DNA from: Candidatus Hydrogenedentota bacterium
GTDB taxonomy: Bacteria; Hydrogenedentota; Hydrogenedentia; Hydrogenedentales; JAGMZX01
Direction of reading: 5' to 3'
Length of the DNA: 35,292 nucleotides
Assembly (NCBI GenBank): GCA_018005585.1
Contig: JAGMZX010000016.1
Span: 24,211 to 59,502, forward strand
Shown here: piece by piece, positions 9,286 to 17,868 of the stretch
Position numbering within the stretch: position 1 is the first letter of the stretch
How the letters are laid out: each line of letters opens with the position of its first letter
The notes under the pieces: model-generated
What the model was told of the DNA's origin: nothing
Database searches by the model: none
What the model saw: the letters and a program-made list of their open reading frames with translations, nothing else
Translations under genes and position numbers: made by a program

Positions 9286-9348
9286 GCGGCAGGCGGCGGC
9301 ATATTGTGTGCGGCGGCGTCTCTCACACGAGCATGAAAGCGGGAACGC

Positions 9349-10152
9349 GTGTGTCATAAGGTCCTGCGTCTAACCACGGCACTTTTCCTTGCGGGGTCTT
9401 GCTTCGCCGCGGAATACGCCCATGTGGAGGACATGACCTTCGCCGCCGAATACGACGGAAGCGAGCAGCGGTTTGTCATTGCCCTTCCCAACAACTGGGA
9501 ACCGTCCGCGGAACATGACGTGTGCGTGGCGTTGCACGGCCACGGCTCGGACCGGTGGCAGTTCGTGAACGAAGGGCGGGATGAGTGCCGCGGGATCCGT
9601 GATATGGCCCTCCAGCATGACATGATCTTCGTGGCGCCCGACTATCGCGCAAAGACGTCGTGGATGGGGCCCGCCGCCGAGGCGGATGTAGCGCAGATCA
9701 TCGCACTGGTGAAGCGGCGCTACCGCGTGCGGCGGGTCTTTCTCTGCGGCGGGTCAATGGGCGGCAGTTCTGCATTGACCTTTACGGCGTTGCACCCGGA
9801 CTTGATCGACGGAACCGTGTGCCTGAATGGAACTGCCAACCATGTGGAGTACGGCGAGTTCCAGGACGCCATTGCAGCGTCGTTCGGGGGCACGAAAGCG
9901 GAGCGGCCGGACGAATATCGGAAACGCAGCGCGGAATTCCTGGCAGACCGCTTCACCATGCCCATTGCGATTACCGCGGGCGGCAAGGATACCGTGGTGC
10001 CCGCGGCGAGTTCCCTGCGCCTGGCGGAACGACTGAAAGCCCTTGGCCGGCCGGCACTGGTGATCTTCCGGGAGGACGGCGGTCACGCGACCGATTATGA
10101 CGACACGAAAGCGGCGTTTGCGTTCGTCATTTCCAACGCGGGCGAGAAATGA
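9349..10152 (+). CDS. exported alpha/beta hydrolase (esterase or peptidase type)
   Basis: A 267-residue protein with a short signal peptide (KVLRLTTALFLAGSCFAA). The hydrolase fold shows ALHGHGSDR as an oxyanion-loop segment, GGSMGGSSA as the nucleophile elbow (S136), GGKDTVVP with the acid (D214) and DGGHATD with the catalytic histidine (H246). This resembles secreted esterases and prolyl-oligopeptidase-like lyases linked to polysaccharide use. The start must be GTG at 9349, because a stop lies 13 bases upstream in frame and the next ATG falls after the signal. Only a weak GGGAA precedes it. It follows the nucleotidase by 63 bp and converges on the antiporter gene with 27 bp between them. 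Confidence 0.8.
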   Translation: MCHKVLRLTTALFLAGSCFAAEYAHVEDMTFAAEYDGSEQRFVIALPNNWEPSAEHDVCVALHGHGSDRWQFVNEGRDECRGIRDMALQHDMIFVAPDYRAKTSWMGPAAEADVAQIIALVKRRYRVRRVFLCGGSMGGSSALTFTALHPDLIDGTVCLNGTANHVEYGEFQDAIAASFGGTKAERPDEYRKRSAEFLADRFTMPIAITAGGKDTVVPAASSLRLAERLKALGRPALVIFREDGGHATDYDDTKAAFAFVISNAGEK

Positions 10153-10179
10153 CGTCTTTGCCCTGTGCGCCCGGAAACG

Positions 10180-11139
10180 TCAAAAGCCCAGAATGCTCTC
10201 GAGACCCGGCAAGGGACGAAACTGACTGTAAGCGAAGACGGCGTAGAAACCCAGCAGTCCCACGGCCTCGACACGACTCAGTTTGCGGCCCGTCGTGACA
10301 AAGATCTGGATCACGACCGCCGCCAGAATCAGAAATGGCATGGCAAAGGAGGTCAGGCCCGTATCCACCGTCATGGGATGAACCAGACAGCAGATCCCCA
10401 GAACGACAAGCTGTGTGAATATGTTGGAGGCATAGACTTCGCCTATGGTCACGTCCGCCTTGCGCTTGAACGTGGCGGACAAGCTGATCGTGAGTTCGGG
10501 CAGGCTCGTGCCGAACGCAAAGAGCAGCACGCCCATGGCCAGAGGCGAAATCCCCGCTGCTGTTCCCAGGGTCGTACCCGAATCCAGGGCGATCTTCGAC
10601 CCGCCAATAACGCCGAACACCCCCAGACCGCAGAGCAGCGCCGTCCTGATTCGCGAGCCAGGCATAGGACCCGCGGGCGGACTTTCGGCGTCCAGCCGGG
10701 CCGTCTTGAGCACACTCAGCACGTAGGGCACATAGATGAGCATCAAGACAATGCCTTCCGAGCGGGCAAGCCGCCCGTCCATGGCCAGCACGAGCACCAG
10801 CGCGGAGGAGAGAATCATCCAACTGGACTCCCGAGACTGCACCTCTTCACGAATGTCAATGGGCCGGACCAGCGCGCAAACCGCGGTCACGAACGTCAGC
10901 GTGACGAAATTCGAGCCGATGACATTGCCAACGGAGACGGCGTCCTGGCCCCGGGCCACGGCAAACAGCGACACAGTCAATTCCGGCAGACTGGACAGCA
11001 CGCTCACGCCCAGAACCGTGATGACCAGTTCCTTGACGCCAAGAGAACGCGCCAGGAGACTGATGTTCCGCGTGATAAACTCCGACCCGCCCCAAAGCAA
11101 CAGCACGCCCAGCACAAAGAGCAACACAGCAACAGCCAC
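10180..11139 (-). CDS. calcium/sodium:cation antiporter (CaCA family)
   Basis: A 319-residue integral membrane protein with about ten hydrophobic segments in two homologous halves. The two alpha repeats are visible: SVLSSLPELTVSL with GNVIGSN in the first half, and AFGTSLPELTISL with GEVYASN in the second. Members such as YrbG exchange Ca2+ for Na+ or H+. The usual GN of the second repeat is GE here, which may alter ion selectivity. The GTG start at 11139 is supported by a strong AAGGAGG four bases upstream. It is divergent from the SDR gene. Confidence 0.9.
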   Translation of the reverse strand: MAVAVLLFVLGVLLLWGGSEFITRNISLLARSLGVKELVITVLGVSVLSSLPELTVSLFAVARGQDAVSVGNVIGSNFVTLTFVTAVCALVRPIDIREEVQSRESSWMILSSALVLVLAMDGRLARSEGIVLMLIYVPYVLSVLKTARLDAESPPAGPMPGSRIRTALLCGLGVFGVIGGSKIALDSGTTLGTAAGISPLAMGVLLFAFGTSLPELTISLSATFKRKADVTIGEVYASNIFTQLVVLGICCLVHPMTVDTGLTSFAMPFLILAAVVIQIFVTTGRKLSRVEAVGLLGFYAVFAYSQFRPLPGLESILGF

Positions 11140-11348
11140 GGGGCCTCCTTTCGCCAGATGCCGGAGAAATCTCAGGCAGACGCCATTTCAATCCCTCGCT
11201 TTCACGGCATGGTACGACAAGAACAGCACAACGCTCCAGCCTGACGCGGACTTCGGCCGCGCCAGTGTGGTACTGTATGCGCCGGAGTGAGGGAGTTCTC
11301 AGCAAGCCCGGCGAGTCGAGTCCGCCGCCGCGAACTCTGGAGCAACGC

Positions 11349-12212
11349 ATGCCCGACAAGGCAAGTCTTGCGCGTGCCGTAGTGGTCACCGGGGCGTCAA
11401 CGGGCATCGGGGCAGCGTGCGCCGAGGAACTCGCACAACGGGGATGGCGCGTCTTCGCCGGTGTGCGCAGCACGCAAGACGGGGAGACCGTACAATCAAG
11501 AGGCGGCAAGGGCATCAAGCCGCTCCTGCTGGACGTCACCAAACCCGAGACGATCGCAGCGGCTGCCGCATCCGTGGCGGAAGCGACCGGCGAAAAAGGG
11601 CTTCAAGGGCTGGTGAACAATGCGGGCGTGGTTGTCGGCGGCCCACTGGAGTTCGTGCCGCCCGACGCTGTCGAACACCAGTTCCGGGTTAACGTGTTCG
11701 GACTGATTTCAGTTACACAGGCCTTCCTCCCCTTGATCAGGGCGGGACACGGCCGGATAGTGCTGATGAGTTCCACTTCGGGATTCTGGTGCGAGCCTTT
11801 CTTGGGCCCTTACGCGGCGACAAAGCATGCCGTCGAGGCCATCGGGGATGCGCTGCGTGCGGAACTGCATCCCTGGGGCATCAAGGTCGCGCTTGTACAG
11901 CCGGGCATCATTGCCACGCCCATTTGGGACAAATCGCGCGCCGTCATGCAGCAAATGCTGGCTTCGCTGCCCGAGGCTTGCCCGGAGTTGTACGCGGGGG
12001 CCATCGCATCCGTGCAGGCCGTCTCAAAGAGGGCCCAACGGCTGGCCATCGAGCCAGGGCGCGTGGCGAGGACCGTCCGTCGCGCGTTGGAATCACGTCG
12101 GCCAAGGACAAGATACCCGGTGGGCCCGGATGCCCGAATGCAGTCGGCGCTGATTCGGTTCATCCCGGACCACATGCGCGACCGGATTATGCGCTGGATA
12201 ATGGGGCTGTAG
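11349..12212 (+). CDS. short-chain dehydrogenase/reductase
   Basis: A 287-residue cytoplasmic NAD(P)-dependent oxidoreductase of the classical SDR type. TGASTGIG (from about residue 14) binds the cofactor, LDV and NNAG follow, and MSSTSG (probably S142) with YAATK (Y155, K159) forms the catalytic set. The length and the C-terminal helices (IRFIPDHMRDRIMRWIMG) recall retinol-dehydrogenase-like or steroid-dehydrogenase-like SDRs. The substrate is unknown. The ATG at 11349 follows GGAG by six bases. The frame extends upstream to 11265 without a ribosome binding site, so I reject the longer form. Confidence 0.88.
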   Translation: MPDKASLARAVVVTGASTGIGAACAEELAQRGWRVFAGVRSTQDGETVQSRGGKGIKPLLLDVTKPETIAAAAASVAEATGEKGLQGLVNNAGVVVGGPLEFVPPDAVEHQFRVNVFGLISVTQAFLPLIRAGHGRIVLMSSTSGFWCEPFLGPYAATKHAVEAIGDALRAELHPWGIKVALVQPGIIATPIWDKSRAVMQQMLASLPEACPELYAGAIASVQAVSKRAQRLAIEPGRVARTVRRALESRRPRTRYPVGPDARMQSALIRFIPDHMRDRIMRWIMGL

Positions 12213-12315
12213 CTTGCCGCATGCGCGGCGGCCGCCAGTCCCTCGGGAAACAAGCGCCACACTGGGACCACCAGGGTGCAGCGCCTGCAAATGCGTCTTG
12301 CGATAGGATACAGCG

Positions 12316-13569
12316 ATGGTATTGAAGCACCGGATCAGGAATGCGCTCTCATGGGTCATGGTGTCCGCTATTCCTTGCTTCGCCGAGCCGATTCTCGCCG
12401 GCGACCTGGCCACTTTTGGCACAAGCGCAAAGGAAGTCCGCGTATTGGCGGGCGGGAAAGAAGCCGAACTGCTTTTCCATGAGGGCCGCGGCTGTCTCAC
12501 GCACATGTGGTTTGGCGGCGACTGGCCGGGATGGGACCGCACGCGCATTCGCTGCTATGTGGACGGGGAACCGGCGGCTTCCATCGACATGGAACTCTTT
12601 CTTGGACACGGCATTGGTTTCGGCGAAGAAGCCGCCCCCTGGGGCACGGAACGCCTGGGCAAAACGGGACATCCCAGCGGCGTCTTCAACTCCTACCGGA
12701 TCCCTTTTGGCAAGAGCATCCGCGTAACCGCGCAAGCGGCCCCCGACCTCAAGGAGGACCCGCCGTTCTGGTGGATTATTCGGGGCGTCGAGAACATGCC
12801 CGTAGAGGTCGGTGGCATTCGGCTGCCGGACGATGCGCGGCTGCGCCTGTACCGGACCGAGAACCGCGAGATGGCGCCCCTGGAGATGCTCGACCTCTGC
12901 GAGGCATCCGAAGCGGGCCTTTTATACCAGGTGACTATGTCTGTGCGCAGCGGCAACCTGAATTTCCTGGAAGCGTGCATGCGCGCTTATATGAACGGCG
13001 GCGCGGAGCCGTTGCTGCTCTCCTCGGGTACCGAGGACTACTTTCTCGGCACGTACTACTTCAACCGGGGCAGGTATCATTTCCCGATGGCCGGTCTTAC
13101 GCACCTCGATGCCCGGAAGAACACGTTCTCGGCGTACCGCTTTCACGAACAGGACCCCATCATCTTCAAGAACGGCCTGCGCCTGGTCTGGCGAAACGGT
13201 GAGGCTTGGGCGGACGGAAGGCCGTTCGGCGACCCCCAACACAGCATCGTTACCACATACACCTGGGTCTACGAATGGCACAGCCCTGCCCCGAAACAAC
13301 GTCCACGCCGCCGAAGGAACTGCGGCGACGGACATGCGGAACATCCGGAACTCCGCGATTATGCGCCGGCAGGGTCGCGGTTCTTTCGTGTCATGACTTC
13401 ACGTGTGGAGTCTCCAGCAGGCAAAGGGGCCGCTTATGAACAAGCGAGCGATAGGAACGGCAGGATGGGCAATTGCGCTGGCGTGTGCTGCATGCCCGGC
13501 CTGCGCCGAGGATTTGACCGGGCCGCGCGCGGTGCCCACGCCGGAACAGGTCGCGTGGCACGACGCTGA
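12316..13569 (+). CDS. exported DUF2961 (GH172) protein with probable C-terminal frameshift
   Basis: 417 residues as read. A signal peptide spans about residues 5-28. The body matches DUF2961, now glycoside hydrolase family 172, which includes difructose-anhydride and arabinofuranoside enzymes. SSGTEDYF (E240) is the hallmark, with FPMAGLTH, SAYRFHEQDPI and a terminal TYTWVYEW at about residues 314-321. After that the frame runs on for ~95 Arg/Gly-rich residues and overlaps the fucosidase gene by 134 bases. A one-base shift near 13290 would instead end the gene at a TGA at 13394-13396, 39 bp before the fucosidase start. That alternative tail has GC-rich third positions like its neighbours. 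AGGA stands seven bases before the ATG. It is probably co-transcribed with the GH29 gene. Confidence 0.8.
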   Translation: MVLKHRIRNALSWVMVSAIPCFAEPILAGDLATFGTSAKEVRVLAGGKEAELLFHEGRGCLTHMWFGGDWPGWDRTRIRCYVDGEPAASIDMELFLGHGIGFGEEAAPWGTERLGKTGHPSGVFNSYRIPFGKSIRVTAQAAPDLKEDPPFWWIIRGVENMPVEVGGIRLPDDARLRLYRTENREMAPLEMLDLCEASEAGLLYQVTMSVRSGNLNFLEACMRAYMNGGAEPLLLSSGTEDYFLGTYYFNRGRYHFPMAGLTHLDARKNTFSAYRFHEQDPIIFKNGLRLVWRNGEAWADGRPFGDPQHSIVTTYTWVYEWHSPAPKQRPRRRRNCGDGHAEHPELRDYAPAGSRFFRVMTSRVESPAGKGAAYEQASDRNGRMGNCAGVCCMPGLRRGFDRAARGAHAGTGRVARR

Positions 13570-14749
13570 AATCGGCATGTTCATCCATTTCGCGCCGAAT
13601 ACGTGGCAGGATTCCGAATACGACCGGCGTGATACCCCGCTCGATCAAATCAACCCGGAGCGATTGGACACGGACCAGTGGGTAAGCGTGGCGGAGAGCA
13701 TGGGCGCCGGGTACCTCGTGTTCGTGGCAAAACATGTCGGAGGCTTCTGCATGTGGCAGACCGGCACCACGGACTATTCCATCAAGAACACGGCATGGCG
13801 CGGCGGCAAGGGGGATGTGCTCGCCGACCTGAGCGCGTCGTGCAGGAAGCGCGGCATGCCGCTGGGGGTCTATCTAAGCCCCCGGGACGACCACTTCGGC
13901 GCGCAGACTTCCGGCGTATGCGCAACGCCGGAAGAGCAGGCCGAATACGCCGCGATCTACCGGCAACAATTGACCGAGGTGCTCTCGCGTTACGGCGACC
14001 TGTTCGAGGTCTGGTTCGACGGCAGCAACGTCATCGAGGTGGGCGACATCCTCCGGCAATATGCGCCGAATGCGATGATCTTCCAGGGCGAGTACGCAAC
14101 CATCCGTTGGGTAGGCAATGAGGACGGCCTCGCGCCGTATCCCGCCTGGAACTGCACGACACGGGAGGCCGCCCAGCGCGGCGCGACGGCCGCCGACAGT
14201 ACGCCCTTCGGCGATGTGTGGCTGCCGAGCGAGTGCGACGTGTCGCTGCGGCGCGACTGGTTCTGGAATTCGCGCAACGAGGACACCATCAAACCACTCG
14301 AGCAGCTCATGGACATCTACTACCGGTCCGTGGGCCGCGGCGCCGTTCTGTTGCTGAACGTGACGCCGGATACCACGGGCCTGATCCCGGAACCAGACGC
14401 GCGCCGCGCGGCGGAATTCGGCGCGGAGATCAAGCGCCGTTTCGACGCGGCGATTGCGTCGACCGCGGGCGAAGGCCCGATTCTCGAACTGGGCCTTACG
14501 GCAGTCCGGCCCGTGGATCACATCGTGATCATGGAGGACATCGCGCGGGGCGAGCGTGTGCTTGAATACGCCGTCGATGCGCAGATTGGCGGAGAATGGA
14601 GGGAGGTTATAAGAGGCACGGCCATCGGCCACAAGAAAATAGACCGCTTTGACCCCGTCGAATCGGGCCGGTGGCGATTCCGCTGCGTCCAATCCAACGG
14701 GCCGGCTTCACTCCGCAAGTTCGCCGCGTACAGCGTGGGCGGAGCATGA
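13436..14749 (+). CDS. exported GH29 alpha-L-fucosidase-like glycosidase
   Basis: A 437-residue protein with a signal peptide (MNKRAIGTAGWAIALACAAC). The GH29 barrel is clear. IGMFIHFAPNTW follows strand 1, LVFVAKHVGGFCMWQT is the substrate-binding His segment, GVYLSPRDDHFG follows, and FEVWFDGSN carries the nucleophile (D195). GAVLLLNVTPDTTGLIP closes the barrel. About 100 C-terminal residues look like a beta-sandwich (F5/8-type carbohydrate-binding) domain. The likely reaction is release of alpha-L-fucose or a related sugar from glycans outside the cytoplasm. The acid/base residue cannot be assigned by eye. The ATG at 13436 follows AAAGGGG by eight bases. Confidence 0.87.
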   Translation: MNKRAIGTAGWAIALACAACPACAEDLTGPRAVPTPEQVAWHDAEIGMFIHFAPNTWQDSEYDRRDTPLDQINPERLDTDQWVSVAESMGAGYLVFVAKHVGGFCMWQTGTTDYSIKNTAWRGGKGDVLADLSASCRKRGMPLGVYLSPRDDHFGAQTSGVCATPEEQAEYAAIYRQQLTEVLSRYGDLFEVWFDGSNVIEVGDILRQYAPNAMIFQGEYATIRWVGNEDGLAPYPAWNCTTREAAQRGATAADSTPFGDVWLPSECDVSLRRDWFWNSRNEDTIKPLEQLMDIYYRSVGRGAVLLLNVTPDTTGLIPEPDARRAAEFGAEIKRRFDAAIASTAGEGPILELGLTAVRPVDHIVIMEDIARGERVLEYAVDAQIGGEWREVIRGTAIGHKKIDRFDPVESGRWRFRCVQSNGPASLRKFAAYSVGGA

Positions 14750-14956
14750 CCAGCCTGAAACAGGGCGCGCCACCCGTGCGCTTGGCGCCTGGCCTTCCCG
14801 TTACAACTCTTGCACGCTCCAATCTCGCCTTGTCAGACCGGTGACGTGCCCGAAAAACCTCTTGTACATTTCCGGCTGTTGTGACACACTGGATGCAAGG
14901 CGCCGCGGTGGAAAGCCGGTCTGGTGGGGGCCGGTCAGGAGCGCCAAGGAGTGCCT

Positions 14957-17644
14957 ATGAGACCCGCACGCTTGAGTATCCTCATCCTCCTTGCGGCAGC
15001 CTCGTTTGCCGCCTGCAAGCCCAACAAATTCTCGTATGAAGTCTCGCCCGACGTAATGCCCACGGTCCTGGTAGTGCCTACGCCGGACGGCGGCTCGACG
15101 GTCGTCGAGGCGTATCAGGACGAGAAGGGCGTCCGCACGGACTTCGTCTCGGATGAAATAGTCATCACCCCCAGAAGCCAGGCGGAACTGGACCAGTTTC
15201 TCGCGGATTACGGCGGCACGATCATCTATGACAATTCCGTGCCGGAACCGCCGGCAATCCTGAAAGACCGCGTCCGGATGCCCAAAGACGGTCTCGGAGC
15301 AACCAGCTATACCGTGCGTGTCACGAAATTCCCGGACCTGGAGGATTTCGCGTCCGATGCTCAGCGAAGGGGAATGCGGGGCAAGTATCTCTTCTCGTCG
15401 GAGGATGGCATCGCATTGATTGGGCTCGCGGCGCGCGCGTACGCTCGCGGCCTGCGCGTGCAGCCCAATTTCGTCTGCATCGGGCACGAGATGCTCCACT
15501 ATACCCAGGAACAGCCGCTTTCCGGCGGCGGCTATGACAACGCGATGTTCTACTTTGCCTTTCACGGCAAGGAAGAGTCCGGTTCAAGCCGGTCTTCGAT
15601 ATACAGGGCATGGCAGTTCATGGAAGCGGCCCGCTATGCGGCCCCGCAATGGTATGGGCTCGCCATTATGGACGGCGGCTTCTGGCTGAACGCCACGGGC
15701 GGACCGATGCAGAGTCCGTCCGGTATTGGAACGGACCTGCCTCCCTCAATTGTTCAATATGATTTTCACCAGGATGACTACATCGCCGACGGGGGCAATC
15801 CCAACAATTGTACGGGCGGCAACCCTTGCCCGTTTCACGGCAACAACACCGCCAGTGTCGCGGCCGGTTTCCTCGACAATCGTGCAGCCATTGCCGGGTC
15901 CGGCGGCCAGGTGTCGCAACCGTACTTGTTCAAGCTCAGGCTCACCAGCGACCAGCAGGACCGTGCGCTGCGCACCGCCATCGCGTGGGGCGCGACCGTG
16001 GTCAACATGAGTTTCGGCGGCCCATGCAACGACGATTGCATGGAATACTACGAGGAAGTCAGCGACCTTTACAGTCATTTTCAGGAGGCCTACGACGCGG
16101 GCATGGTCATTGTGGCTTCGGCCGGAAACGACGCCATCGACGTGGACGCGAACAATGTCATTCCCTGCTGCATCGGCGGCGTGATCTGTGTGGGCGCGCT
16201 CGAAAGCTACAAATACAACGCGATCAGCTATTCGAACTTTGGCGCCAGCGTCGACATCTGGGCGGACACGAACGTGCCCGCCATGCCAAACGGCGATACG
16301 CCCAACGCCCTGGATACGGCCGGGGGAACGAGCGCGTCCAGCCCGCTCGTGGCGGGCGTCGTCATGATGATGAAGCGGGTAAATCCTTCCCTGAACGCGG
16401 ATCAGATCAAGACCATTCTGCAGAATACGGCATACAAGATGGGCGCGTTGCAGTCGCCCGACCCGAAGGTCCAGCCCACCGGGTATATGGACGCCTATCG
16501 CGCCGTCATGATGGCCGCCGACAACAAGATCTTCGAGGACGGTTTCGAACCGAACAATTCGGAGGGTCAAGCCTCGCCCCTGAGCCCGGGGCACTATGAA
16601 GAACTGACACTGACTCCGTCAAAGTGGGACTACTATTCCTTTTCCCTCAACGACTACGGCTCGTTCCATTTCGACATCGAATACATGACGCCCATGGGTT
16701 TCATCTTCTTCAATCTGTTGAGCGACACCCCGGAAACCCTCCTGGGCGGCGTTTCAAAAGTCTCGCACCTGGAGGGGTACCATTACCATGCGGAACTCGT
16801 GCCGCCCGGCAATTACAAGCTGCTGTTGAGCGCCTACAACCCGCATTATTACTTCATGGATTTCGAAAAGAGCGAGTCCGGCCTGCCGCCGGACGAGTTT
16901 GAAGCCAACAACACGTTTGCCACCGCAAAGAGCCTGCTTCAGGCGTCGGGTTCCTGGGACCTGACCTTGCATCAGGAAAACGGGAGCGATGTGGACTATA
17001 TCCTGGTCGAGATTCCACAGATCATTGCTCTCTTGGGCAGAGAAATCCACATCCTCGACGCAGATACGCCGGTAAGAGCGGACTTGTTGAACGCGGACAC
17101 GCAGTCCGTCCTTGATTCGCAAACAGGAAAGGAAATTACGTTTGCGTTCACCCACGAGTCAGTAGGCGTGAAATACGTTGTGAAGGTCTACAGCGCGTAC
17201 ACGCGCTACGTGCTCGATATCCGGACAACAAGTCTCGAGAATCCCTGGGAAGACACCTTGCTTAATGACCCATTCTGGTGGATAGACCCGGTTGGCCCGG
17301 ACATCAGGGTCATCCTTCGCGAGGTCGAGGACTGGATCGCATTTGTGGCGCCTCCGAGAGGCGCGGATTACGTCGATCTGTTCGCGCAGGGGTTAAGCGT
17401 CAATCTGTATGATTCGAATGTCGAACTGCTGCAGGGAGGCACTGCCCTGTATGGCGGCAACCCGGCCGGCGCCCCGGGTGACATGAAGATTGGCGAACGC
17501 CTGGATACGTCGGCGTTGACGGCGGGGGCGACCTACTTGCTCCAGGTTTGCCGGACGCCCGAACCGCAGGACACCGACGTGACGGGCGTGACGCCGGTGC
17601 AAACGAACATGCCTTATACGCTGCACACGGGGTTCGCGTACTAG
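14957..17644 (+). CDS. subtilisin-like (S8) serine protease lipoprotein
   Basis: An 895-residue protein. The signal peptide ends in FAAC, so the Cys near residue 20 is probably lipidated. Residues ~25-190 may be a propeptide. The S8 triad can be traced as D239 (AIMDGGFW), H294 (FHGNNTASVAAG) and S459 (GGTSASSPLVAG), with N391 (ASAGND) in the oxyanion hole. The usual HGT after the histidine is HGN here, and a Cys-containing loop (CTGGNPC) precedes it. Two repeats starting FEPNN (about 530) and FEANN (about 648), and probably a third near 790, look like PPC-type C-terminal domains. It would be a surface protease. AAGGAG lies six bases before the ATG. The substrate is unknown. Confidence 0.88.
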   Translation: MRPARLSILILLAAASFAACKPNKFSYEVSPDVMPTVLVVPTPDGGSTVVEAYQDEKGVRTDFVSDEIVITPRSQAELDQFLADYGGTIIYDNSVPEPPAILKDRVRMPKDGLGATSYTVRVTKFPDLEDFASDAQRRGMRGKYLFSSEDGIALIGLAARAYARGLRVQPNFVCIGHEMLHYTQEQPLSGGGYDNAMFYFAFHGKEESGSSRSSIYRAWQFMEAARYAAPQWYGLAIMDGGFWLNATGGPMQSPSGIGTDLPPSIVQYDFHQDDYIADGGNPNNCTGGNPCPFHGNNTASVAAGFLDNRAAIAGSGGQVSQPYLFKLRLTSDQQDRALRTAIAWGATVVNMSFGGPCNDDCMEYYEEVSDLYSHFQEAYDAGMVIVASAGNDAIDVDANNVIPCCIGGVICVGALESYKYNAISYSNFGASVDIWADTNVPAMPNGDTPNALDTAGGTSASSPLVAGVVMMMKRVNPSLNADQIKTILQNTAYKMGALQSPDPKVQPTGYMDAYRAVMMAADNKIFEDGFEPNNSEGQASPLSPGHYEELTLTPSKWDYYSFSLNDYGSFHFDIEYMTPMGFIFFNLLSDTPETLLGGVSKVSHLEGYHYHAELVPPGNYKLLLSAYNPHYYFMDFEKSESGLPPDEFEANNTFATAKSLLQASGSWDLTLHQENGSDVDYILVEIPQIIALLGREIHILDADTPVRADLLNADTQSVLDSQTGKEITFAFTHESVGVKYVVKVYSAYTRYVLDIRTTSLENPWEDTLLNDPFWWIDPVGPDIRVILREVEDWIAFVAPPRGADYVDLFAQGLSVNLYDSNVELLQGGTALYGGNPAGAPGDMKIGERLDTSALTAGATYLLQVCRTPEPQDTDVTGVTPVQTNMPYTLHTGFAY

Positions 17645-17868
17645 TGCGCGTTCGCCAGAGCGTGGAGCAGGCCTTCCCGGCCGTCTTGCCGCGGATGAAG
17701 CGTTCGCCGCGCATGGGAAGTCTTTGATGTGCGCCCGCCGGATAAATCAAGATGGGGAGGCTCTCAAGACACGCCGGCGGCGCCGCGGTATGGTTTCGGG
17801 ACATCGCGTTGCCGCCAGAATCTGTTTCGCGAGACGCCGGCGCGGCGTCCCGTTGGGGAAACGAGAAA

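Noticed and set aside
10150-10182. TGACGT...ACGTCA inverted repeat as a terminator between convergent genes
   Set aside because: The stem is only six pairs with a 21-base loop and no T-run on either strand.
10165-11244. 359-codon frame on the plus strand, rich in His, Gln and Arg
   Set aside because: It is antisense to the CaCA antiporter, which has membrane helices, alpha repeats and a strong ribosome binding site.
14862-14890. TTGTAC-17-CACACT as a promoter for the S8 protease gene
   Set aside because: The -10 matches at only three positions, too weak to list as a feature.
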